Source: Adlercreutzia murintestinalis (GTDB lineage: Bacteria > Actinomycetota > Coriobacteriia > Coriobacteriales > Eggerthellaceae). From it: a DNA stretch of 45,832 bases. Within the stretch, counting starts at the first letter, position 1; each line of letters opens with the position of its first letter. Below the pieces are notes generated by a model. That model searched no databases. It was given only the letters and a program-made list of their open reading frames with translations, and was not told the origin of the DNA. The position numbers and the translations under genes were made by a program. Positions 17,556-25,526 of this stretch are shown piece by piece. The DNA lies in assembly GCF_943192905.1 (NCBI RefSeq), contig NZ_CALPCC010000018.1, forward strand, positions 1 to 45,832. Reading direction: 5' to 3'.

Positions 17556-17915
17556 CCCTATCGCGGGCTTTTCGATGCATTTCTCACGCAAGAACGAAAT
17601 AAGTTCATCGGGGATATTGCTTTCATAAAACGCCACCAGCAATCCGAAGAACTCATCTTGGGAGTCAATGGGCACAGCCAGGATGCCCTCGCCCGAATGG
17701 ATGAGGATGTCGTTGGCAATAAGCTGAGCTGTCCGCTTGTTGCCGTCGCGGAACAGCTGCGAGCGACACGTCCATGCGAATGCAAGCACATCGGCGGTCT
17801 GAGGGTACGTGACAGCGATGCCCTCGAGTCGAGCCTCTTTCCAGATGCTGTCCACCAAGTTTCGTTTAGCGAGGAAGATGTTGTCCTCAAGGGAGAGCCT
17901 TCCATGTGCGGTCAT
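17538..17915 (-). CDS. Short Fic/Doc-like domain protein
   Basis: This 125-residue protein has the core of a Fic fold: LEDNIFLAKRNLVDSIWKEA and then QLFRDGNKRTAQLIANDILI. Fic enzymes transfer AMP or other phosphate groups to proteins using a motif HxFx(D/E)GN(G/K)R. Here the motif reads Q53-L-F-R-D-G-N-K-R, so the catalytic His is replaced by Gln. Activity is therefore doubtful, unless this subfamily uses another residue. The start codon overlaps the stop of the upstream small gene as ATGA, the usual toxin-antitoxin arrangement. The last ten residues may be altered by the overlapping membrane-protein relic. Confidence 0.75.
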   Translation of the reverse strand: MTAHGRLSLEDNIFLAKRNLVDSIWKEARLEGIAVTYPQTADVLAFAWTCRSQLFRDGNKRTAQLIANDILIHSGEGILAVPIDSQDEFFGLLVAFYESNIPDELISFLREKCIEKPAIGKADTC

Positions 17916-18238
17916 CGGATATCGACCCCTTCGGCTTCAAGGAATTGGCGCAGAGCAGCTTCATACACGTCGTTCTTCTTAAGTCGGCGCCCTTGCTTTC
18001 GCGCGTGGTAGATGTAGTCGTCAACGGCATCGACAAGGCCCTCGTCGATGGTCAGCCCCACCTTCACCTTTTGGGAGGAACTCATGGGGCGCTTCAACCT
18101 GCACGCAGAATGGGGTTTTGCTGCGGATGCCGCCGCTTCGCTACCGGAATCGCCAGCACGCACTTCCCCTTGTTTTGAAAGGCGAGTAGAGGCCTCAAGA
18201 AATTCTTCAAACGATGCTGGTTTAGCAACCTCGGACAC
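17912..18238 (-). CDS. Putative antitoxin / DNA-binding partner of the Fic-like protein
   Basis: This 108-residue protein starts at GTG with a GGGGGG ribosome binding site five bases upstream. The first ~50 residues are low complexity (Ala/Ser rich). Residues 55-108 (KVKVGLTIDEGLVDAVDDYI, KKNDVYEAALRQFLEAEG) look like a ribbon-helix-helix DNA-binding domain. No S/TxxxE(G/N) Fic-inhibitory motif is seen. Its stop overlaps the Fic start by four bases. Together they form a probable toxin-antitoxin-like pair that autoregulates through the palindrome just upstream. Confidence 0.65.
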   Translation of the reverse strand: MSEVAKPASFEEFLEASTRLSKQGEVRAGDSGSEAAASAAKPHSACRLKRPMSSSQKVKVGLTIDEGLVDAVDDYIYHARKQGRRLKKNDVYEAALRQFLEAEGVDIR

Positions 18239-18257
18239 AGTGACCCCCCAAAGGAAT

Positions 18258-18310
18258 ATTTCTAGAAATCTAGCATTCTATTTTTCTTCTCAGTGCGGCG
18301 CATGTCAAGG
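18258..18310 (-). promoter_or_regulatory. Candidate operator/promoter of the Fic-antitoxin pair
   Basis: ATTTCTAGAAAT at 18258-18269 is a perfect 12-base palindrome directly upstream of the ribosome binding site. A related TAGAAATCTAGCATTCTA imperfect dyad overlaps it. Further upstream on the minus strand are a consensus TTGACA and a TAGAAT, but their 22-base spacing is longer than ideal. This fits an autorepressed small operon. Confidence 0.4.
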
Positions 18311-18715
18311 GCCGAGGATGCCTCGCCTTCATCTCAACACCAAGCATCGGCGATAGCATGTCTCATATCAAACTCCTTGCGATCCCGCCTAAAGTCTCAA
18401 GATACAGAATTGCGATATCCCAACTTATGATCTAGCAATATGCTGCAGAAATCGAAAAAGTATCGCGGCCCTTGCAAAGATTGAGCGATTCCGTGCGAAC
18501 GTGTGTCGTATAAGGAACGACGCGGCAGTGAGCTGTCGGCATGAGGGCGCATAGATACTGGAACTGGATCAACGCGGCGGTACGACTGCGGCCGCTGGGG
18601 CTTCTTCATTATGCGACCATGGGACACCCGGCTAGGATGATCCGAGTGCTCGAAGTATAATGAGGACGATGCCCTCGTAATGCGTTTCAGAGCAAAAGGC
18701 GAAAGGTCGAATAAG
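18270..18715. other. Intergenic region before the defence operon, with a -10 box
   Basis: There is no credible gene in this ~450-base divergent gap. A consensus TATAAT at 18656-18661 lies about 55 bases before the GTG of the WYL regulator and is the best candidate for the operon's -10. No matching -35 is visible, so an activator or another start may be involved. Confidence 0.5.
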
Positions 18716-19693
18716 GTGCACAACCCCAAGGCGAAGCTCAAGACGCTCTACGTCATGCGCATCCTTCAGAACGAGACAGATGCCGAGCACGGGCTCTCGC
18801 TTCGCGAGATCATCGAGCGTCTGGGAGACTACGGCATACAAGCAGAGCGCAAGGGCCTCTACACCGATATCCAGGCCCTGCGGGAGTTCGGCGTGGACAT
18901 CCAGACCTTCCAGAGGAACCCGGTGCAGTACGCCATCGTGAGGCGGGACTTCGACCTCTCCGAGCTGATGCTCTTGGTGGATGCCGTGGAGTCATGCAAG
19001 TTCCTCACCAAACGGCAATCGAGGGCGCTCACCATGAACCTTAAGCTGCTCGCGAGCGACCACGAGCGCGCGCTGCTCAACCGTCGCATACACGTGCCGG
19101 GGCGCATCACCTCGAAGAACGACAGTGTTTTCGGGTGTATCGACATCCTGCACGAGGCTATGCGAAACCACCTGAAGGTCGAGTTCATGTACTACAAGTA
19201 CAACGTGGACGGCAACCGCTACGCCACACACGACGGCAAGCCCCATCTGGTGACGCCCGTGGGCATCACCTACGACGACGGCTACTACTACCTGACGGCG
19301 TGGAACGATGCCCATGAGGCGATGACAGAGTTTCGCATCGACCGCATGGACAAGCTCAAGGTGTCCGATGAACGCGCAACCAGGAACGAGCAGATAACGC
19401 ACCATACCTACGAGGGCGACGAGCACGAGAGCTTCGGCCGCTTCGTGGGGGATCCGGTGACGGCGACGCTCCTGGTGGACGCCGACAAGATAGAGATCAT
19501 CATGGACCGCTTCGGAGATGCGGCTGAGATCTTCGCGAAGAACAAGAACGTGGGCAAGGCCGTGGTGAAGATCCGCAAGAGCCCGCAGTTCTTCGGCTGG
19601 GTCGCAGGTATGGATGGAGCTGTAAAGGTAGACGGACCGAAGAGCCTGAAGAAGGAATACAACGAGTACCTAAAGGGTTTGATTGAAGAGTGA
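18716..19693 (+). CDS. WYL-domain regulator, first gene of the defence operon
   Basis: This protein of about 325 residues has a winged helix-turn-helix (KLKTLYVMRILQNETD, LSLREIIERLGDYGIQAERK), a WYL domain (KVEFMYYKYNVDG, LVTPVGITYDDGYYYLTAWN, FRIDRMDKLKV) and a C-terminal extension. I choose GTG at 18716, which gives MHNPKAKLK in line with the paralogue, with AAAGG nine bases upstream. A longer frame from 18680 is less likely. Its stop overlaps the methyltransferase start by four bases (GTGA), so it is translationally coupled to the restriction genes. Known WYL proteins such as BrxR and CapW repress defence operons. The same role is inferred here. Confidence 0.92.
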   Translation: MHNPKAKLKTLYVMRILQNETDAEHGLSLREIIERLGDYGIQAERKGLYTDIQALREFGVDIQTFQRNPVQYAIVRRDFDLSELMLLVDAVESCKFLTKRQSRALTMNLKLLASDHERALLNRRIHVPGRITSKNDSVFGCIDILHEAMRNHLKVEFMYYKYNVDGNRYATHDGKPHLVTPVGITYDDGYYYLTAWNDAHEAMTEFRIDRMDKLKVSDERATRNEQITHHTYEGDEHESFGRFVGDPVTATLLVDADKIEIIMDRFGDAAEIFAKNKNVGKAVVKIRKSPQFFGWVAGMDGAVKVDGPKSLKKEYNEYLKGLIEE

Positions 19694-21651
19694 CAGAGTT
19701 GGCAGAACATATGAGCAGCTCCGAGGACATCTCGATCCCTCGCGACATCGCCCGGCTGAATGAAATTGGCGTACTTGGCACGCTGCTCAAGGACAATTCT
19801 ACAGACGGGAACATCGTATGGGGCACCTCGGCTTACGAGGGGCTGGGTGCGGAATACCGCGCTACTGACGAGATGACCGTCGATGCGATCACGGGCGATC
19901 GCATCGAGATGATTCGTCGCCGCGCCCGGAAGGACAAGGATGAGCGGACGAACCTCACGAGATCCCATGCGGAGGTTTTCACACCTACCTGGATTTGCAA
20001 GTTGATGATCGACCACGCTGACGAGGCATGGCTGCAGAACCAGACCCGCGAAGCCTCTTGGAAGGAAATCATTCAATCGCCCAGACTGGAGATTACCTGC
20101 GGCGAGGCACCCTATCTTTTCGGACGATACGATGCGGCCAATGGAAATCCCATCGCGTTCGAGGACCGTATCGGCATATATGACCGCAAGCTATATCTGA
20201 TAGCTGCCAATACGAGCCGCCGACAAGACTTCATGAGATGGGCAATTAAAGCCCTTCAGTCAACTTATGGCTATGAGTTCCAAGGCGACAACCTGCTGAT
20301 TGCTCGAATCAACGCGTTCGCCACAATAGAAGAAGCGCTAGACTGCGCCGGTTACAAGCCCTTGGAGCAGAGCGAAGCTGAGGGTATAGCTGAAACAATT
20401 AGCTGGAACCTCTGGCAAATGGACGGACTTACTAAGTGCGTTCCATTCGGTTCGCATAAGGAAGAAAACCCACAGATGGACTTGTTCGGAGGGTTGTTCG
20501 ATGACCCTCCATCCGAGCAAGAGACACTATTTCCGGATAGAGGATTGGCAAAGATTAAAAACTGGAGCACAGGCGAGACGGTTGAGTTTGACGGCGTTTC
20601 GAGGGAAGGCAAAGCCATGAAGTTTGATTACATAATCGGGAACCCGCCATATCAGGAAGAAGTAGCTGGCGAGAACAAGAACTCAGCGGCGCCGATATAC
20701 CATCATTTTATGGAAGGTGCTTACGAAATAAGCGACGTTGTCGAACTCATTCATCCTGCCCGGTTTCTTTTCAATGCCGGGAGCACGCCAAAATCCTGGA
20801 ATGAAAAAATGCTTAACGACGAACACCTATCCATTCTCTATTTTGAGCCAGATAGCTCAAAGGTGTTTCCCGGAACGGATATTAAGGGCGGAGTTGCCAT
20901 TACCATTCGCAGCAAAGATAAAGATTATGGACGCATCGGGACATTCACAGCCTATCCAGAATTGAATTCACTGCTCTCAATGATTGATGCCAATCATGCA
21001 AGTCGTTCGTTTAGCGACATAGTGATTACTAGGACGGCATATAGGCTTACCGACATGCTGCACGAGGACAACCCCGATGCGATCAAGCAGCTTAGTACTG
21101 GGCATCCGTACGACATGTCAACTAACATTTTTGATCGCCTGCCCTCGGTCTTTTTCGACCGTGACCCCAAGGATGGACACGAGTACATTAGGATACTTGG
21201 CCGCGAAGATAACGAACGAACGGAAAAATATATTCGCTCTGAATACGTGAATGATCCAGGTAACTTAAGAAAATGGAAGGTATTTGTTCCTGCCGCTAAT
21301 GGCTCAGGCACTTTCGGCGAAACACTTAGCGCTCCCATAATTGGCGAGCCACTCGTAGGTCACACAGAATCTTTCATTAGCATCGGAAACTTCGACACTC
21401 GCTCAGAATCAGAAGCGGCAATGAAGTATATCAAGTCTAAATTTGCTAGATCCCTGTTAGGAGTCCTCAAGGCTACCCAACACAATCCACCGGAGAAATG
21501 GAAATACATTCCAATGCAAGACTTCAGCAACAACTCCGATATTGATTGGTCGCTCACCGTACCCGAGATCGACAAGCAGCTCTATAAGAAATACGGGTTG
21601 TCGTCAGACGAGATCGATTTCATCGAATCCCATGTGAAGGAGATGGTATAA
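19690..21651 (+). CDS. Eco57I-like N6-adenine DNA methyltransferase
   Basis: This 653-residue protein appears to be the modification subunit of a restriction system and would methylate adenine using S-adenosylmethionine. The AdoMet region comprises AEVFTPTWICKLMIDHADEA (motif X) and LEITCGEAPYLFGRYD (motif I, unusual for lacking the common GSG). The catalytic motif IV is FDYIIGNPPYQEE at about residue 317. The C-terminal third (residues ~400-600) should recognise DNA. It starts with GTG inside the end of the WYL gene. A bare ATG seven codons later is an alternative. The next gene, a helicase-nuclease, starts two bases after the stop. Confidence 0.88.
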   Translation: MTELAEHMSSSEDISIPRDIARLNEIGVLGTLLKDNSTDGNIVWGTSAYEGLGAEYRATDEMTVDAITGDRIEMIRRRARKDKDERTNLTRSHAEVFTPTWICKLMIDHADEAWLQNQTREASWKEIIQSPRLEITCGEAPYLFGRYDAANGNPIAFEDRIGIYDRKLYLIAANTSRRQDFMRWAIKALQSTYGYEFQGDNLLIARINAFATIEEALDCAGYKPLEQSEAEGIAETISWNLWQMDGLTKCVPFGSHKEENPQMDLFGGLFDDPPSEQETLFPDRGLAKIKNWSTGETVEFDGVSREGKAMKFDYIIGNPPYQEEVAGENKNSAAPIYHHFMEGAYEISDVVELIHPARFLFNAGSTPKSWNEKMLNDEHLSILYFEPDSSKVFPGTDIKGGVAITIRSKDKDYGRIGTFTAYPELNSLLSMIDANHASRSFSDIVITRTAYRLTDMLHEDNPDAIKQLSTGHPYDMSTNIFDRLPSVFFDRDPKDGHEYIRILGREDNERTEKYIRSEYVNDPGNLRKWKVFVPAANGSGTFGETLSAPIIGEPLVGHTESFISIGNFDTRSESEAAMKYIKSKFARSLLGVLKATQHNPPEKWKYIPMQDFSNNSDIDWSLTVPEIDKQLYKKYGLSSDEIDFIESHVKEMV

Positions 21652-21653
21652 CA

Positions 21654-24600
21654 ATGGCCACCTCCGATATCACAAGCAAGGTCAAAAGCTCATTTCGGGC
21701 CATTCCGACTATCTACGCATACACAACTCCAGGTTACACCCCTCATGATGGCTGGACGAAGATCGGATACACGGAACAGGACGCAGATACCCGCATCAAG
21801 CAACAGACATATACCGCCGACATCGAGACCAAGCTCGAATGGCAAGGAAATGCCATCTACGAGGACGGTACAGGCGATACCTTCCGAGATACGGATTTCC
21901 ACAACTATCTCGTGAAGCTAGGCTACGAGAAGAAGCCCTCCAAAGAGTGGGTGCATATCACGCCTGCCGACTCACACCAGAAGTTCTTCGACTTCCGCAT
22001 TAACAGAGGGTTGTTGGAGGCACACTCCGCAGTTTCCTATAACCTTCGCGCAGAGCAGGAACGCGCTTCTACCGAGACAGCAGATTATGCCAAGCTCCAT
22101 GAAGGTGCGGAGTTCCTTTGGAACGCCAAGCCCCGCTTCGGGAAAACGCTTACCTCGTACGACCTATGCAAGCGCCTCGGTGCACACACTGTGCTCATCG
22201 TCACCAATCGCCCTGCCATCGCAAATAGCTGGTACGACGACTACGTGAAGTTCTTGGGCATTGATAGCGGGTACCATTTCATCTCCAGCGCTGGCTCCAT
22301 CACCAAACAAGCCTTCGTGAAAAACCGCGAGGAGTACCTTTCCTACCGAAGGAACAACCCTGATGAGGCAAAGGACTTCATCACTTTCGTGAGCCTGCAA
22401 GACCTCAAGGGATCCGAACGCTTCGGCGGAGGCTATCAAAAACTTGAATGGATAGCCGATATCAACTGGGACATTCTCATCATCGATGAGGCTCATGAGG
22501 GCGTCGACACCTTTAAGACCGATGTAGCCTTCGACCAGATCAAGAGGAAGTTCACACTTCATCTTTCAGGCACGCCCTTCAAGGCATTGGCCAACGAGAA
22601 GTTCCCGGAGAGCGCGATCTTCAACTGGACCTACGCCGACGAGCAACAGGCGAAGCGGGACTGGGACGACGCAGATGAGCGCAATCCCTACGCCGACCTG
22701 CCCCAGCTCAACATGTTCACCTACCGCATGAGCGACATCGTCGAGGAAGAGGTCGCAGAGGGCATGGAGATCGACGGCGAGACCGTCGAGTACGCCTTCG
22801 ACCTCAACGAGTTCTTCAGCACCAAGGACAACGGCGCGTTCACCTACAGCAGCGACATCGACAAGTTCCTCGACGCACTCACAACGCAGACTAAGTTCCC
22901 GTTCAGCACCCCTGAGCTCAGATCCGAGCTGCGCCACACGTTCTGGATGCTCGATCGAGTGGATTCCGCACGCGCGCTCGCGAAGAAGCTCAAGGCTCAT
23001 CCCGTGTTCGGCAATTACGAGATCGTACTAGCGGCAGGAGACGGCAAGATAGACGACTCCGAAGAGACCCAGAAGGCATTCGACAAGGTGCGAGACGCCA
23101 TCGCCAAACACGACAAGACCATCACTCTCTCAGTTGGGCAGCTCACGACCGGCGTCACCATCCCCGAATGGACCGCAGTGCTCATGCTCTCCAACATGAA
23201 GAGCCCGTCCCTCTACATGCAAGCCGCGTTCCGCGCCCAGAACCCGTGCCTTTTCTACCGAGACGGAAAATACCTACGCAAGGAAAACGCTTACGTCTTC
23301 GACTTCGACCCCGCACGCACGCTGACCATCTTCGAGCAGTTCGCCAACGACCTCTACAGCGACACGGCGGCCGCTGGAGGGGACACGGACACGCGCAAGC
23401 GCCGAATCCTCACGCTCCTGAACTTCTTCCCGGTCTATGGCGAGGACAGCGACGGGCAGATGGAGGAGCTGGATGCGGAGAAGGTTCTCTCGATACCGCG
23501 AAAGATCCGCTCACAAGAGGTGGTGCGCCGCGGGTTCATGAGCGACTTCCTCTTCCAGAACATCTCCAACGTGTTCCATGCGCCCAAAGAGGTCCTCGAT
23601 ATAATCGAGAGCCTCGAGCCATTCAAGGCCCCGGACAAGGACCTCGGAATCACCGAGGGCGAGACTGCGCGAGAGCTCGACCTGGATGCTGACGGCAACG
23701 TTGACATTCCCGAAGAGCAGGTCATCGGATTGGCAAGCGACCTCTTCGGAGACCGCGTCTACGGCGAGGTCGAGGAAGCGTTCGATTACGCCATCGTCAC
23801 GATCGTGGACGAGGGTATCGAGGAGGACGACGAGGACAAGATGCTCAAGAACCTTGAGCAGGTGTTCGCCCGTGACGTTACCAAGCCGCTCGTGGCCGCT
23901 GCCGAGGAAAACTACGGAAAGGACCTGAAGGTTGCTCAGCGCAAGCGCGTAGAGCGAAAGATAAAGACGAATGCCGATATCGCCCTCAACCGCGAGGTCG
24001 GCAATTATAAGATTGAGCGCACGATGATCGAGCGAGAGCGTGCCGACAAGATCGCCAACGCGACCTCCGATCAGGAGCGTGCGAGCATAAACGCCGAGAT
24101 GGACCAGCGCAAGGCAGAGGCCGCGAAGGATCTAAAGAGGGCACTTGAGACGAAGAAATCGGAGCTCATCCAGACCGCAGGCACCGAGATCGTGCGCGAG
24201 GTCGAGACCGCCAAAAAGGAGGCGCGCAAGAACAGCATCGAGATGACCATCAGGGACCATCTTCGCGGCTTCTCGCGCACCATACCCAGCTTCCTCATGG
24301 CATACGGCGATGACGATCTCTGCCTTGCGAACATCGACGACTACACAGAAGACGATGTCTTCTATGAAGTTACGGGCATCACCGAGGACCAGTTCCGCTT
24401 CCTGCGCGATGGCGGAGATTACAAGGACTCTGAAACCGGCAAGATGCGCCACTTCGACGGCAACCTCTTCGACCCTGTCGTCTTCGACGATTCTGTCAAG
24501 GAGTTCCTGCGTCTTCGCAATGAGCTTGCTGATTACTTCGACGAGTCTCATACGGAGGACATCTTCACATACATCCCGCCACAGAAGACCAACCAGATCT

Positions 24601-25016
24601 ACACTCCCCGATGGGTGGTCAAGAAGATGGTCGACGCCCTGGAGGAGGAGAACCCCGGGTGCTACGACGACCCGAACGCAACTTTCGCGGACCTGTACAT
24701 GAAGTCTGGGCTCTATATCACCGAGATTGTGAAGAGGCTCTTTAGTAGCGATGGTTTGAAGAGGGCCTATCCCGACGAGCAGGAGCGAATCCAGCACATC
24801 CTCACGGAGCAGGTCTACGGTATGGCTCCAACTAGAATTATCTATCTGATTGCGATGAACTACATCTTCGGCTTCGATCCCGAACTTTGTGAGAAGGCTC
24901 TTGCTGACGGTCTCCCCAATTTCGCAGAAGGAGACGCGGCTCAGGCATCCAAAGACGGGAATCTGCCTGAGCTCGTAGACGAAGTATTTAACTGCCGCCA
25001 ACAAGGAGGGAAATAG
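21654..25016 (+). CDS. GIY-YIG nuclease / SF2 helicase protein with methylase-like tail
   Basis: This 1120-residue multidomain protein is probably the restriction subunit. Residues ~17-105 are GIY-YIG-like (TIYAYTTPGYTP, GWTKIGYTEQDADTRIKQQT). An SF2 helicase follows: Walker A NAKPRFGKT at ~158, DEAH in ILIIDEAHEG at ~275, LSGTPF at ~304 and the arginine region YMQAAFRAQNP at ~523. Residues ~760-870 are a charged coiled coil. The tail (~975-1100) reads QIYTPRWVVKKMVDALEEEN and FADLYMKSGLYITEIVKRLF, resembling motifs X and I of an adenine methylase but with no NPPY. It ends sharing one base with the next gene. Confidence 0.87.
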   Translation: MATSDITSKVKSSFRAIPTIYAYTTPGYTPHDGWTKIGYTEQDADTRIKQQTYTADIETKLEWQGNAIYEDGTGDTFRDTDFHNYLVKLGYEKKPSKEWVHITPADSHQKFFDFRINRGLLEAHSAVSYNLRAEQERASTETADYAKLHEGAEFLWNAKPRFGKTLTSYDLCKRLGAHTVLIVTNRPAIANSWYDDYVKFLGIDSGYHFISSAGSITKQAFVKNREEYLSYRRNNPDEAKDFITFVSLQDLKGSERFGGGYQKLEWIADINWDILIIDEAHEGVDTFKTDVAFDQIKRKFTLHLSGTPFKALANEKFPESAIFNWTYADEQQAKRDWDDADERNPYADLPQLNMFTYRMSDIVEEEVAEGMEIDGETVEYAFDLNEFFSTKDNGAFTYSSDIDKFLDALTTQTKFPFSTPELRSELRHTFWMLDRVDSARALAKKLKAHPVFGNYEIVLAAGDGKIDDSEETQKAFDKVRDAIAKHDKTITLSVGQLTTGVTIPEWTAVLMLSNMKSPSLYMQAAFRAQNPCLFYRDGKYLRKENAYVFDFDPARTLTIFEQFANDLYSDTAAAGGDTDTRKRRILTLLNFFPVYGEDSDGQMEELDAEKVLSIPRKIRSQEVVRRGFMSDFLFQNISNVFHAPKEVLDIIESLEPFKAPDKDLGITEGETARELDLDADGNVDIPEEQVIGLASDLFGDRVYGEVEEAFDYAIVTIVDEGIEEDDEDKMLKNLEQVFARDVTKPLVAAAEENYGKDLKVAQRKRVERKIKTNADIALNREVGNYKIERTMIERERADKIANATSDQERASINAEMDQRKAEAAKDLKRALETKKSELIQTAGTEIVREVETAKKEARKNSIEMTIRDHLRGFSRTIPSFLMAYGDDDLCLANIDDYTEDDVFYEVTGITEDQFRFLRDGGDYKDSETGKMRHFDGNLFDPVVFDDSVKEFLRLRNELADYFDESHTEDIFTYIPPQKTNQIYTPRWVVKKMVDALEEENPGCYDDPNATFADLYMKSGLYITEIVKRLFSSDGLKRAYPDEQERIQHILTEQVYGMAPTRIIYLIAMNYIFGFDPELCEKALADGLPNFAEGDAAQASKDGNLPELVDEVFNCRQQGGK

Positions 25017-25498
25017 TGGATTATCACTACACGATGCAGGTGTGCATGAATGGTCATGTCACTGAAGAGAGAATGGAAGAGCGAACCTGCGAGGTGGATT
25101 ATTGCGAAGAGTGTGGTGCAAAGGCAATATGCGAGTGCCCCACTTGCGGCACACCCATCAAAGGAGAAGAGCGCTTTGACGGTATTGTCGCCATCGGCTT
25201 TGAAGCTGAACCGCCTAAATATTGCTACAAGTGCGGAGACCCGTTCCCTTGGACTAAAGCGTCATTAGAGGCACTAGAGGAACTTGCTCAGCTTGATGAT
25301 TTGCTGGACGAAAATGACGTGAAGGACCTTTCAGTTTCGGCAAAAGAAATAATGAGCGAAACCCCAAAGACCAAAGTGGCCGCTATAAAGTTCAAGAAGA
25401 TACTTTCACGAGCAGGCTCAGAAACAGCCACAGCTGCAAGAGAATTATTTGTAGACATCGTTGCCGAAACAGCTAAACGGACGATTTGGCCAAGCTAA
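25016..25498 (+). CDS. DUF2321-like zinc-ribbon protein
   Basis: This 160-residue protein starts at a GTG sharing its first base with the previous stop codon. The N-terminal half holds four metal-binding Cys/His groups: QVCMNGHVTEE, YCEECGAKA, CPTCGTPI and YCYKCGDPFPW, as in DUF2321 proteins. The C-terminal half is helical and acidic, then Lys-rich (residues 85-155). No catalytic motif is seen. Its position inside the operon suggests a DNA-, RNA- or protein-binding accessory for the nuclease. The function of the family is unknown. Confidence 0.8.
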   Translation: MDYHYTMQVCMNGHVTEERMEERTCEVDYCEECGAKAICECPTCGTPIKGEERFDGIVAIGFEAEPPKYCYKCGDPFPWTKASLEALEELAQLDDLLDENDVKDLSVSAKEIMSETPKTKVAAIKFKKILSRAGSETATAARELFVDIVAETAKRTIWPS

Positions 25499-25526
25499 TC
25501 CTCAATGATGCCAAGAAGATAGAAGT

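Noticed and set aside
24132..25004. Long open frame (290 codons) on the minus strand
   Set aside because: It is antisense to the well-supported helicase-nuclease gene, has no family-like motifs and no ribosome binding site, and arises from the GC-rich codon pattern.
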